NCBI RefSeq assembly: GCF_022539665.2
Contig: NC_081333.1
Location: 12,274,971-12,338,970, forward strand
Length of the DNA: 64,000 nucleotides
Origin: Daphnia carinata
Lineage: Eukaryota; Arthropoda; Branchiopoda; Diplostraca; Daphniidae
Reading direction: 5' to 3'
The notes under the pieces are model-generated. The model was not told the origin of the DNA, made no database searches, and saw nothing but the letters and a program-made list of their open reading frames with translations. Made by a program: the position numbers and the translations under genes. Each line of letters begins with the position of its first letter. Position 1 is the first letter of the stretch. Positions 22,491 through 34,500 of this stretch are shown here, one piece after another.

Positions 22491-25400
22491 TAGCGCACAG
22501 ATGTGTTAACCCGTTTTTTCCGTTTATTTTTAAAACCACACGATCCATCTACATCTACTGAGAGAAAAATTGTGAAAATGGGGTCGTTCGTGTATCATTT
22601 CATCACTACACTTTCTGCATGGGGAAACTATTCGGATAGTTCAATGCAGTGATGTTTCAGGTTAGACATTCTAATTGTTAAGGATTCCTTCACACATCAG
22701 GAAAGTGGCAGTAGCGTCTTGCTTTTTAAAATCCACAATTTCAACTGCCTGCGCTGGATAAAGTTATCATGTTTAAAATACAATATACCCGTAGCGTATC
22801 TTTTTCCCATTCTCTGATGACTCGCTGGGCATCGACATCACGGATTTTGGACCCACCGGAACGTCGACTTTTGTTTCCATCGCGTATATATCATTCTGCA
22901 TCTTTTTTGAATTCTTTCGATCCGTGTGTACACATTCAGCCAAATAAAAAGATAAGAAGGGACAGAATACAGTGTACCACTATATCTCGAAAAGGATGAA
23001 TATCCGGAAATCCTGCCCTATCAAATTAGGCCTCGTAACCATATAGCGTCCACATCAAGAATTAGTCATTGTACGAGCGCAGAAAGGGAGGGGAGGGGGA
23101 TCGTTAGCTACACAACTGGACGGAGTGACAACATGTTTATCTATCACTCATTTTTTTTTCCATTTCTGTCTATCAAATCCAATACCAAAAACTAGCTGTT
23201 TGCTCTCCATCAATGTTTGAATTTTCACATTGAAATCCGGTTACGGAGGGATTGCTAGGCGAACGTCTGGTGAATGAAAGCGCACCCCATTCATGTGTAT
23301 TATAAAGAATAAGAAGAGCGTCGAGGGTGATGAGCGTCTATAGTGTAGTTGGGTGGCTCAAATAGAGAAGGGCGAGCGATGGTGTACAAAAGGGAAAAAG
23401 GCATAAAAAGATGTATTTATATGTTAGTAATGCGTTAGGACGAAAAAGAAGGAGGGAGAGGGAGTGATTTTCAAAATTCCATTGTGAATGTTCCCAGTCT
23501 CGAAGAATAATAAGAGCGACGGCCAGACGTGTACACATATAAACATCTTTTTATTTATTTTATTTCAGTTTTTTTTTTTAAAGGTGGATGTTAGCCTATA
23601 ACCCAGTCATACACACGCACGGACGCTGTCCGGCGGGGGCCAAACATGAACAAATCAAAAAGAGCCGTCCCATTTTTGCTATTGGTCTTTCAAATCGCAC
23701 TGTCAACACCACACAAGACGTCTCCCTTTTTTATTACCATTATGTCCCCCTTTTTTTCATTTTTGAATTCAAGCCTAGGGTCAAAAAAAAGCGATTCATT
23801 GTTGAATTTTAATCGTTTGATTTTAGAGTTTAGACTCGCTGGGTCAACCGCGGCGGCATCATGGACGCCAATGTACAACTTCTGCCGACTGCTGCTGTTG
23901 TCGTTTTTTTTTTTTACTCCCCTCGTTTTAAAGTGCCTTTTTATCTTTGTATTATAGTGGTATAATAATGTCCTTCTTTTATCCCCCCCCCCCCTTTTTT
24001 TCAGACGCAATATACCCAGAGCGCAAAAGTGTTGTGTGCCGATGGAATCGAAATGTCTCGGCAGGCATATACTATAAAGAGATCGTCCAGTCTGTTATTT
24101 GTGCTGGTTCAATACTGCTGAATGTTGGTACGTTACTGACCATATAATAGTACAGAAAAGACATCGCTGCATATGGAAAACCCCCCAATTTCTGTTTAGT
24201 CAAAGAGATGAGAAGCAAAATGATGACAACATCACCGAGAAAAAAGGAAAAACACAGACGAAGTAAAGAGGTATGTAACAAGATAAATATGAAGAGTCTG
24301 ATGTCTAACTCTGCGTCGTAACGTTAACGTAACAGCCGCAAGTTCTCAAGAGAATTCAAACAGAATTCTTTTGAAAAAAACAAAACAAGAATTCTGGTTG
24401 ACACAGCCAAGCGGTAAATCGATGCAACGGGCAAATACGTGTGGACGAAGGTTATGCGCTCGATGACTGGACACAAAAAATCACGCACTCCCGATCATCC
24501 ATCGTGGGGCACAAACACACGAAAAGTTAAAATCCCCGAAACAGAGGGAAAGAGATGGGAAAAAAAAGAGTGTCAGAAACACAACCGAAAAAAAAAAGAG
24601 TTCTTTTTTTCTTCCTTTTTAGTTTGAAGAAGGGAGCGTCCTTGTGTGGCGGCGGCGGTTGTGTCGTTCAAAGAGAGAACGTACCCACTTTAGCTCATCT
24701 TTTTCTTTGTGGTGTTGACCGAGTCCTCAAGTACTGAACCCTCGGCCCCGACAAGACTCTATCCAACAGTATTATTTCTCTCTTTTCTTGTTTGAGTGGC
24801 TGTTGGGAGGGGACGCCATCAGAACTCTTGCTACCTTAAATGTATATTGTCAGTTATTTTTCCGTCCTATTTGACTTTTTGCCCTTTTCCGTTTGAAGCC
24901 TTTTTTTCCCCCCGCGTTTCCGTCGCAAGTCATTAGCTTATATATACATAGTATTTCTTCCTTTTTCGGTTAAATTTTTGACTCTCTTGTTTGCGCCTTT
25001 TATTCTCTTCGTATAGTTGCTCACCCCCTCGACGTGATGAATGGCCATTTTCTAAGAGAGAGAAAAAAAAATGCCACATCTTGTTTCAATGTGGCTCCGA
25101 GATGACGCATATAGATGTAGTCAACAGGTCTGTTACTCATACAGAACTGCTGCTGAGGCATTGAAACTGTGGCGTACTTTCAGGTCCCAATGTGTCGAGA
25201 CGATGAAAGCCGCTGTTGGCCGGGCAACGGTGGCCTGGATGGATTTTCAGTCAAATGTAATTTACGGAGCGATGCTGACGATGTGTGTATGCAAAGTAGG
25301 CTATACAGTCCTTGCGTGCGTGCCTAGTCCACTACATTTACAGCTGTTGAAATTACTATTATTATTATTATTATCGGGAGAGTTGAATGGTTTCTTTACG

Positions 25401-27475
25401 AGACAATGACATTAGCTGTCGGGATTGAGACGGCAAAACGTTGGTAGTGCGGCTGCGGCTGATGTGACGATGAAGAATGGTCTTGGCACATTGAAATGTT
25501 CCAAATTAATCAGAAAAGACAAAAGAGAATCTAATTAGTTCAGCCTATAGACTGACGGCAAAGCAACAATCACTCGGCTGGCACAGGCAAGAAGAAAAAT
25601 AATAAAACGTTGCCGGCTCCCTCAGCGCTCGACTCTTTGGCCCATCAAATTTTCGCTTCGAGAGGCTCTCGTTAGATTGGTTATCCAATATAATGCCGTT
25701 TCTTTTGTGAATCATCAACATCTTCTCTATCGAGTTGGGACTTGATATCTATCGGGTAGCCGCAACTCGATTCCCTCGATCGTTTCGCCATTTAGAACAC
25801 GAGCACCTGAAAAGCGGCGCTTCTTGTTCTGTTGTCATTGCGACGTGCCCCGCATCGCCAAAAGCACGTTGAGCCTGACATTTCGATTAGGCGTTCCAAT
25901 TTTAGCCCATTCAAGCGCACACGCGGCACTCGTATGGCGACAGCGGTTATTGTATAACACTTGCACGTTGCCTCCTTGTGTATGTCGGTACAGTTTTGAA
26001 TCGATCAGAAACGTCATATGTTTTTATACTGTTGTACACGATGTGTGGGACTATTACTACAAACAAGACCAAGAGTTACTTGTGGTCCTTCGTGTCGCAG
26101 ATGAACACACTCTACATCACCTGCAGCACGTCCATACCGACTTCGGCTTCTGCAGTGTGGCCACTTCAAAAATAAACCACCCACACAGCAGCCCCTCCTC
26201 AGTTTCCCGTTGGTTCTCGCCTTTTCAATTCAATTCACTCTTGCACGTCGCTATTGTGTCTGTTAAGTCGAAGAGGAAAAAAAAACTGTTGAATCTCTTT
26301 GTATTCGGAAAGCAGCGAAGATGATGTGTACAATAATAGGTGGTTAGCGTGGGTGTTCGCTCCCCATTTCATGGTTTTGGCTTGGCACAGTTTGCGGGAT
26401 AGAACGACTCATTTAAATCCTGAAGCGGGAAAAATTTGAAAATGTGCCATCCATGTTGAAATTTATTTATTTATTTTTTAAATTTTCTTCCGTGCGTGGG
26501 TGTTTGTGAAGTGTGTTCTGAGTGGACGTGATGCTGTCGTCGGCCGGCGATGTCTCCGTCGGTCAATTAGCATTTGCAAAGGTTTCACTTTGCATACTTG
26601 CATTTACAACTAGATGTCATGGTGACACAAAGAAATAGATTTAGGGTAAGAGAGAGATTACCGAGCGGCGGTGGCTATTTACACAGAGAGAACGGAGGGA
26701 GAAGGGGGGGGGGGGGTGATGGTCACACGAGCGAAGGGCTGCCTCTGACGTTTGACACGCTCCCGCATTGTAATAATTTTAATCGGACACGGTATAATAT
26801 ACACGCCAGCGATTCATTTAACGCGTTACACATCAAGGATTATGTGAAAGGACGAAGCGAAAAACATTTACGAATAATAAATAATTTTTAAAAAGTCGAA
26901 AATGTGATTCAAATGGCAAATGTAAAGTCTGGTGAACAAAAAAAAATCACACTGTGTTTGCTTACAGTGGTGATTAGCTTTATGTAACACGTATGTAAAT
27001 GGGCGTCGAGATAGATAACCGGGGCGAAAACATCCAGAATGGGGAGCTCTATGTTTCTTTGAGAATCTACACGACGATTATTAACAAAATCTTTTTTCTT
27101 TCTGTTTGTTTTTCTTTTGTTTTTCTTTACAACACTTGAAACACGTGAAACCATCAATGGTAACAAGCACGGTGAATAATGACATAATGATACTTGGGTA
27201 CTTAACTATCGAGTTGCGCGACCGTATTCCAAAACACCGAGATGCAAAAAGACACTTACAAAAAAGAAATCGGGATCTACTGCTACATTATCATAACTGT
27301 AATCAAACGAGAATGACAACGAGATTGTAGCCTAGAGGCTACTATGCGCATCTGCGGGATGAGTGACATTGGTGAACGAGATGTCCACCAACTATAATTT
27401 TCCACCACACCTCACTTCGGCGATATTTTAAATAATTGTTGTGTTTCCAAAATCTTGTTTAATCTATTCATTTCA
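22491..27475. other. Non-coding tract downstream of Dmrt99B
   Basis: No gene is supported. The longest open frame (25824-26324, plus) shows no recognisable domain and no clear coding signal. Homopolymers are common (poly-C near 23987-23996, poly-G near 26704-26716). On the minus strand repeated AATAAA units lie within 26461-26480, about 1 kb past the Dmrt99B stop, and could serve as a polyadenylation signal for a long 3' UTR. That use is inferred. Confidence 0.5.
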
Positions 27476-28771
27476 TTAATCGGAATAAGGTGACCTTTCA
27501 CTTCGGTCGGATCGCGGAGAATTGCTCTGATTTTCAGATATAATTACACTCCCTAACTCGTTCTCCTGTTTGACGACGCCTCCTGCGCCTCCGCCGCTGC
27601 CAGGGCTCGTGTGGTGTAGGACGATGTTGGGGGTCGAATGATAGGCCGCATACCCCGCCGGGTTCATTGGCTCCAGCGGTGCGGATTGGGCCGATCCGCC
27701 AGCCGCTGCCAGTAGGTTCATTCCAGGAAATACGGGGTAATCCGGCCGGAGGAAACTCCCGGCCAAAAAACTAGACGCTCCGTAGCCAAAAGCTGCGGGG
27801 AAGTAGCTGGATTGTATGGGAAACATTGGAGGTCGGGACGAAGATCCGGTCATACTTCCAGCATTGGGGAAACCGCTTCCGACTGCCGATAGGCAATTCT
27901 TCCATTGCAGAGACGCTTCCGCTTGCTGATGAAGATGGTGCTGATGGTGATTGTATCGCGGCATCTGCTTTTCTCGCGTTCCAGATGACGAATGTTGTAA
28001 CGATTTGCGTTTATGTTGATGATTTCCAGCCGGAGGTCCTTCCGCGTTCACCGCGTTAGTAGTTAACGTGTTGTTGATGTCCGGCTGCGGATTGTTGTTG
28101 TGGTAGACGAGCTGTTCGATGGCCCGCAGTACATCTCCATCACATCTATCCAGAGTAGACTTGAGCGTGGCTCGTTTAGTCTGCGGGAAAAGTCTGGCGA
28201 GAGTGTCCAACGGTGCTCTTTTACTTGCTGCTTCCGGCTCGCTACCTCCGCCGCCCCCACTAGTCGCATCCAGCGCTGAAGCGTTATCGTCCACATCGGG
28301 AAGATCGAATTTCGTCCTATCAGATGGTAATTCCGGTTCGTCTTTTACGCGAAACGGATACAAATAATTCGAAGTAATTAACTCGTACGTTTTTTTACAG
28401 TTTAAAGAGCGAGGGGGCGATGTGGAAATAATTAATAATTAATAAAAGAAATAATACAAAAGGACGATGATAATGCTCAGATGTCCTACTGTACTATATT
28501 CCCTATTGACATGGCTTCTACATTCGCATTCCACGGATGCAATTGTTGAGGCCAGCTGCTTCACAGAATACGCTACGCCATAAAGCTCTTTCTTTCTTTT
28601 CTCTTTTGATGGATCCATATGAATCCATCGCGTGATGAAGTCAGTCTCGCCCTCATATTCCCTGTGCTCCAGAGGCCAACGCCAGGCCTAAATGCCATCG
28701 TCCATTGTTATCATCCCTTTTCAATAAAAATTGTTAAGGATGCTGGGCTGAGAAGTCGCGCGTTGGCGGAT

Positions 28772-28805
<34 letters not shown>

Positions 28806-31558
28806 AGTAGCCTATATCAGTCGCTCATTCAAACACTTTTCACTTCCCCCAGCATCAACATCTCCGTACTGGGGAAATATAAAAAAAAAAAAAGAGAAAG
28901 AAAGACAAATTCCTTCTTGCTGTATGGTGCCGTGGCAATATACACATATATGCTGATATGTCTGTATATGTGTAGATATTTCAAAAGCGGATATAGATAG
29001 GGCGAGGTGTCGAGAGGGGCCATTTATTGCCGTCGACTGCCGAATCAATCTCAATGAATAAATTGCTGCTACTCTCCTCTAACAATGTGAAATGAAAAGA
29101 GGAGCTCTCTTCCATCAGCTATACTAGGACACGAGTAAGATGTAAAGAATGATAATATAAAGAAAGAGAAAAAAAAAACTAGGGTATCTTTGTGTTCGGC
29201 GAGATTCTTCAATGTCATTATCTCTTTAATATCGCAGCGAAATGTTCTATTTTGATACGATTTTCATTCGCAGTTTGAATGGATATCAAAAGGACGAGTT
29301 CAAATGCCTTGCTGTTTTTAAGTCAATTATTTCTTTTTAACGATTCATGGCGTTTTAGAAGAGCGGGGACTGATATGTAAGAGGCAAAACGAAACGATAG
29401 AAAGCTCCCACAAAACGCACATTGAGACACTTCATTATTTCATTATCCAGCAGCCGCATACCAAATGAACGCGATCATAAAGAAAAATCTATTTCACAAC
29501 TCGCTTTGAAGCACATCCTAGACCACCTATATAATAGCGACTGATTGATTTGTTTGATGCCTAATCAACACGCACTACCTCATCACTTACACGTTTATCG
29601 ATAATTCTAAAATGAACTAGTCATACGGGTTTCTACCTGTTGGATGGCTGTGGTTGTCGGAATCTCCCGCATCGTCCGAATCCGAATCCATCAAAAGCGG
29701 ACTCTTGGGCGACATGCTGTTATTGCTCATCTTAGAGGCTCTGTTGGTTCCAGGAGAAATGGGTTCGACAGGTCCTAGCAAACCCTCGCCCTTTCTGTTC
29801 ACGAAAGAATGATAATGTGGCGATTCGTCTCGTTCGTTTGCGGTCGTACAGTTCAAAGATAACGATCCAGGCGGATGTTGGCCAGCTTCACGGCCAGAAA
29901 AGTTCAATCTTTTCACGCTGCTTTCGTAGCCGTTATTGGCAGACGAGTCGCAAATGGGTTCTCCTCTATTGGCGGATTTCCCACCGCTTCCGCTCCGATC
30001 GCTCATCGAGCGACTAGGAGATTCTTGACCGGTCGGACCTTGTGAACCAGCTTGTTGGCTCATGTTATTTATCCCGCCTGAAGGGACAGTATAGAGCAGC
30101 CCTAATTCTCGAGCCTCGTTCTCCTCCTATTGAACATTAGAAACAAAAATAGTTTAGACGTTAGATTCATGGCATAATGAATGGCTTTGTAAGTTCGTTT
30201 TAAAGAGTCATCTCATCTAAATAAGCTTGTTATAACAAACAAACCGCTCTCGACAATTGCCTATGTTAAGGGGCCCCAGAAATCAAGTAGGATCGGGAAT
30301 CTATACTATTGCGTAACGAATCGTTTCCTAGAGCGGACAGCCCGTCGCTGGTTTCTACTTACAGTACACAAATTCTAAGATGCTGATGGGTGGAGATGAA
30401 ACACCACCACTCATCCGATCTTGCGTGATTGATTATAAAAAGGATCACATTAAAACGGGGCTGTTTTCGACGAAAAAGGGAACTAGTTTGCGGCGCACGG
30501 ATAACCCTTTGAACTGGTCGCAATGACGCCGACCATTAAACCATCCCACACAAACAGAATAGGCCTATATGTCTGGCAGGGTAAAGAAAATAAGCTTCAT
30601 ATTCAAACTATCCTTCATCTCTCCAAAAACAGGGCAGTCCTTTAGTAAAGCCTGGATTTCTTTGATTGAGAATGACGGAAGGCACATGATTTTGGCTTTC
30701 ACTCGAAATTTCAATTTCATTCGTCTGATGGAAAGCCCCCCCCCCCCCCGCAAGTTCATTAACTGCACACGCGTATAGGCCTACTTGTAGAATCGTCAAC
30801 ACACAATTTAAATAATTAATACTGAGCCTTCAAAATTGTTAAAACTGACGACACAAACGGAAAAAAAATTGAAAGAAAAGAGTTGAGTGCCGAGTAATAA
30901 AACATTCTCCACGACAAAAGACAGAAGATATCGACGATCCGCATTTATCGCACGTTCCGTTCCAGTACATCAAAGTGACCCATTTTTACCGGCGGAAATC
31001 AACGCCGATTGTTTTGCAAAAAAAAAAAACGAGTTTCATTTTTCAAAACAATCCCTTTTGTCTCACCTGGGCTTGTTGCCTGCGGAGAGCCACCTGAGCG
31101 GCCATAACGCGCTGCCTTTCGGCTATGAGAGTGCATTTAGCGCATGCACAATCACGCCAGCGACAGTAGCGTTTGTGTCCTTTCAGAGCAGAGACGACCC
31201 CGTGATTACGACACCTAGCGCACTTGGGCGTCCGCTGGTAGCGCTCGGATGCGCGGAGGAGCATAGCGGCCGCGGCCGCTGCCGCCGTCGGAGGAATCCC
31301 TCCGTGATGGTGATGATGATGACCGGCATGGTGTTGGCCGTGATGCTGTTGGTGATGGCCGTGGTGTTGATGCGGTGAACCCATGTGTCCAGCAAGTCCG
31401 GCAAAGAAGCCATGAGGGCTCATCATGCCATTAGCTCCTGATCCGGGACCGGTTGCGCCACTTGCGCCGCTTCCGTCTCCGCTGGGGACTTGATGGCCGC
31501 TGTTACGATGCGATGACAGATCCATGACTTTGCCTTCACTATTGATAGGCAACTTCAT
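27476..31558 (-). CDS. Dmrt99B: DMRT transcription factor with DM and DMA domains (Dmrt99B)
   Basis: Doublesex/Mab-3-related transcription factor of the DMRTA (Dmrt99B, vertebrate DMRT4/5) class, binding DNA in the nucleus. Three coding exons: 31558-31067, 30126-29637 and 28341-27476. Phases agree and give about 615 residues. Residues about 60-90 are histidine-rich, about 92-98 poly-alanine. The DM zinc domain (about 107-152) has the [19 protein letters not shown] and [20 protein letters not shown] signatures, followed across the splice by EENEAREL, the hallmark of DMRTA proteins. The DMA ubiquitin-binding-like domain is in exon 3 (about 370-407): [19 protein letters not shown] then [14 protein letters not shown]. 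Exon 3 could also be read from an upstream acceptor at 28381, but only 28341 matches the phase of exon 2. Retention past 29637 would add a short alternative end (GRNPYD, stop). A 5' UTR intron at 31571-31695 is plausible. Intron 2 contains a 31-base poly-G run. Confidence 0.92.
28773..28803 (+). repeat. 31-base poly-G run in Dmrt99B intron 2
   Basis: An uninterrupted run of 31 G on the plus strand, hence poly-C in the sense strand of the Dmrt99B transcript. Such a run can form G-quadruplex or i-motif structures and is prone to slippage, so its exact length in the assembly is unreliable. A 14-base C run lies in intron 1 (30736-30749). Confidence 0.9.
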
Positions 31559-34500
31559 TATTTAAAAATTCTAACTGGCTTATTACATCATCTGGCAGTC
31601 AGACAATTACTTCCACTAGAGGTAAGCATGTCACGATGTCAGTAAATAAAATTGAGATCATGGCCTAAAAGAATGGATGTGTTGATTAATCTTACGCTGT
31701 AATTGCTTGCCAACTGCCGCTTGTTTTCGTTGGAAGACGCTTGTTGATGGAGAACAATCAACTCGAATAGAAGACAACGTAATCACTTTTCAAACAAGCA
31801 GACAACAAACAAAAAGACAAATGCCACGCTAGTACACTCTCATTGCCAATACGGGGTGTGCCTATTTTTAATAACGCGCAGCAAAAAAAAAACAAATGGT
31901 TCCTCTCCGGTGCAACGTTGATGACAAACTGTGTCGGCGAGGAATAAAGTTTTTCGTTATTATGTGTGGAACCACCCAGAGATGTTTGAGTGCAACGTCT
32001 ATTTACCCAGTTAGCTATAGCTGGTGATGGTGCGGCATCGGTCCCGACAGTTCACACATGTGTGCATTAGACGAGAGTACAGTTTATGTAAAGAGTGCGG
32101 ATGGAAGGCCAGCCCCTAAACGATTGCCATTGGTTCAACTGTCGTTGCGTCTCAAAATTGGCCGTCCACACACAGACACCAAACAGCGTCGAATGGTGCG
32201 TATGTGCGCTGTACAATATAGTGTGTAGTACACAGTAGACATCTATTATACGGTAGACGATCAACGTAACCGCTTGTGATCGTTTCATTATCATCTCTTT
32301 TGAGACTGCGCATCAGGGTGGCGCGGCGGAAACCTGCCCATTCAGAAGCATAAAAGGTGAAAAAAAAAAGTATTTGTTCGCTTTGGCATGTTGTGATGTT
32401 CTTGTTTATTTAAATCAAAACGGGTGTGTGTTATTATACATGTATACTTCTTAGGTGGTCTTTTTTTTTTTCTTTCTCTTTCTCACCCTTCAATATTTCC
32501 TTTTTTTATCGCCAGTTTTCTTTTCACCCCCTCGTACGTTTGCATGCGAATCGTTTGATTATAATAGATTGCAAGGTGTGAAATATGATCTTTCTCCGTG
32601 GTTTCACTCCTCTCTATAGTCTACATGTATTCACATGAATTGTACGTAGAAACAGAGGCCTATTGTTACACGCAAAGATTTTTCCTTTTGTGCCCTCACC
32701 TACCATTTATTAAGGGTGGAAAAATGAGTCACAAAGCCTTCAAGTTTTGACATTAATAATACCATACAAACTTAATATTCCAATTTTTCGTTCCTTGAGT
32801 TCAACTGTTTTTAGCTGAGAAACATATCCCGACAGAAATAGGCACTATAATTCGTTACGGACGTCATATAAACATACGAACAGTGATAATTTCCCAGTGT
32901 GATTGAGTTTGCGAGCAGTGGTTAATATTGAAAGGAAACAATGATTTTGGCCATGGATATTTGCAATAATCGAAATGCAAGAAGAAGAATCCCATTATCA
33001 ACACTGTCTCTGCCGTTTCCTGAACTACAAACAGTTTGTTAGCAACAATCTGAACCCACAAATGTAATATAAAAAAAGAACGTGCCTATTATAAAAATAA
33101 GAAGAGTTTGCCCCCTCATGTGGAGTAGGAAATCAACCTCCCCTGAATAAAAAAATATATATATATACGTGGAAAATAAAAAGAAAGAAACGTAGGAAGT
33201 TTGTCAAGCAGTTGCGGTTGATGAGGGTCGTTCATTGAGCACTGAACAAAAAGAAGATAAAAAGCGAGTTAGATGTACACAGTACATTATATTGTACACA
33301 TTAGACACTGCATTTTCTCGAGTGGTATACAGTGGTGACATTCTATATGCTTTTCAGTCAGCGAGCAAAAGCGAGCGGTTTAATCAAACGTGATGAACTA
33401 CTGGAAGCCCCTGGCTGCTGAGCTTGTTGTCGTCGTACCCTTCACATAAAGACACATATATCCACACACACATACGTATGTATATATGTACACAGTACGC
33501 TGGGGGTGGACGTCGGCGACGCAACATGTTATATGTATTTTAAAAAAAGAAAGAAAAAAAAAGTTCTCTGCGTTGCGCATACCGAACTCCCCTCTACACC
33601 CCCAACCGCTGCTGGTTCGGAGACAAAAGCCCTTGAATTCACACACATTAGTAGATCTGAAAAAAAAAGGAGGGGTGGGCAAGCAGTCTGCTGGGCAGGG
33701 AGCATCAGGACACATTATATTATTATTGAGAAAACTTGAACAATGAAGCAGTATGGCTATATACTTTTATCATTACGTCATATTCAATATCTGCGGCGGA
33801 GAGCGCCCCGCAATATAGACACGACGCGAAACGTTTTTTTTTTTTTTTAAACAGGGAAAATAAAAGGATAAAAATTATACGTTTTTAAACGTGGTGCTGG
33901 TGTAATGGTAACCGCTGGAACTCTCGTCCTAATCGACCGCCCATATAGAACTACAAATGTGGATGTTGAAAATGAGGGCCACATATTATATACATGCTTC
34001 CTTGTTGTGTATAACTATCTCTTTTTTTTTTTCTTCTTCTTTCTAGGTTTCTATAGGAGAGCAGGATGGATGACATTACATCGCCATTATTTGGGGTAAA
34101 ATAGAAAAGAAAAAAAGAAATTGTCGGGTATTACTTTATAAACGTCTCTCACACTCTGTAAAAACTACAGATGAAAGAATGGAAAATGGGAGGAGTTTGT
34201 TGCTTTATTTCCCCACCATCTCGCCTTGTTTCCATCTAATTCTAGTATTTACATCGGTGGTTACGTCTAAATACTTCACTCGTCAAAAAGGCTTTATTTC
34301 TTTATCGTTCTTCCTTTCCTTTCCGTTTCATTCTTGTTCAGCCTCTCAGACGCCATAGTATTTAGACATCTGTGGGTTCCGTCATTTACGCCATTCAAAG
34401 AATCCCTTGTAGTATTATTTTTATACATGTACATTAAAAATTATACCATTCTTCTGATGCCTCCTCCTCTCATTTGTTTATTTAGACGACCTTTGTTTCC

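Noticed and set aside
25824-26324. 166-codon plus-strand open frame
   Set aside because: No recognisable domain, no splice context, composition typical of chance translation.
27826-28367. Open frames antisense to, or in other frames of, Dmrt99B exon 3
   Set aside because: They are shadows of the DMA-domain exon with no family similarity of their own.
30887-31378. 163-codon plus-strand open frame overlapping Dmrt99B exon 1
   Set aside because: It is antisense to the DM-domain exon and its length follows from the codon bias and low-complexity His/Ala tracts of the real gene.
33894-33945. Possible tRNA gene
   Set aside because: Only an A-box-like block is present; no B box or cloverleaf follows at the right distance.
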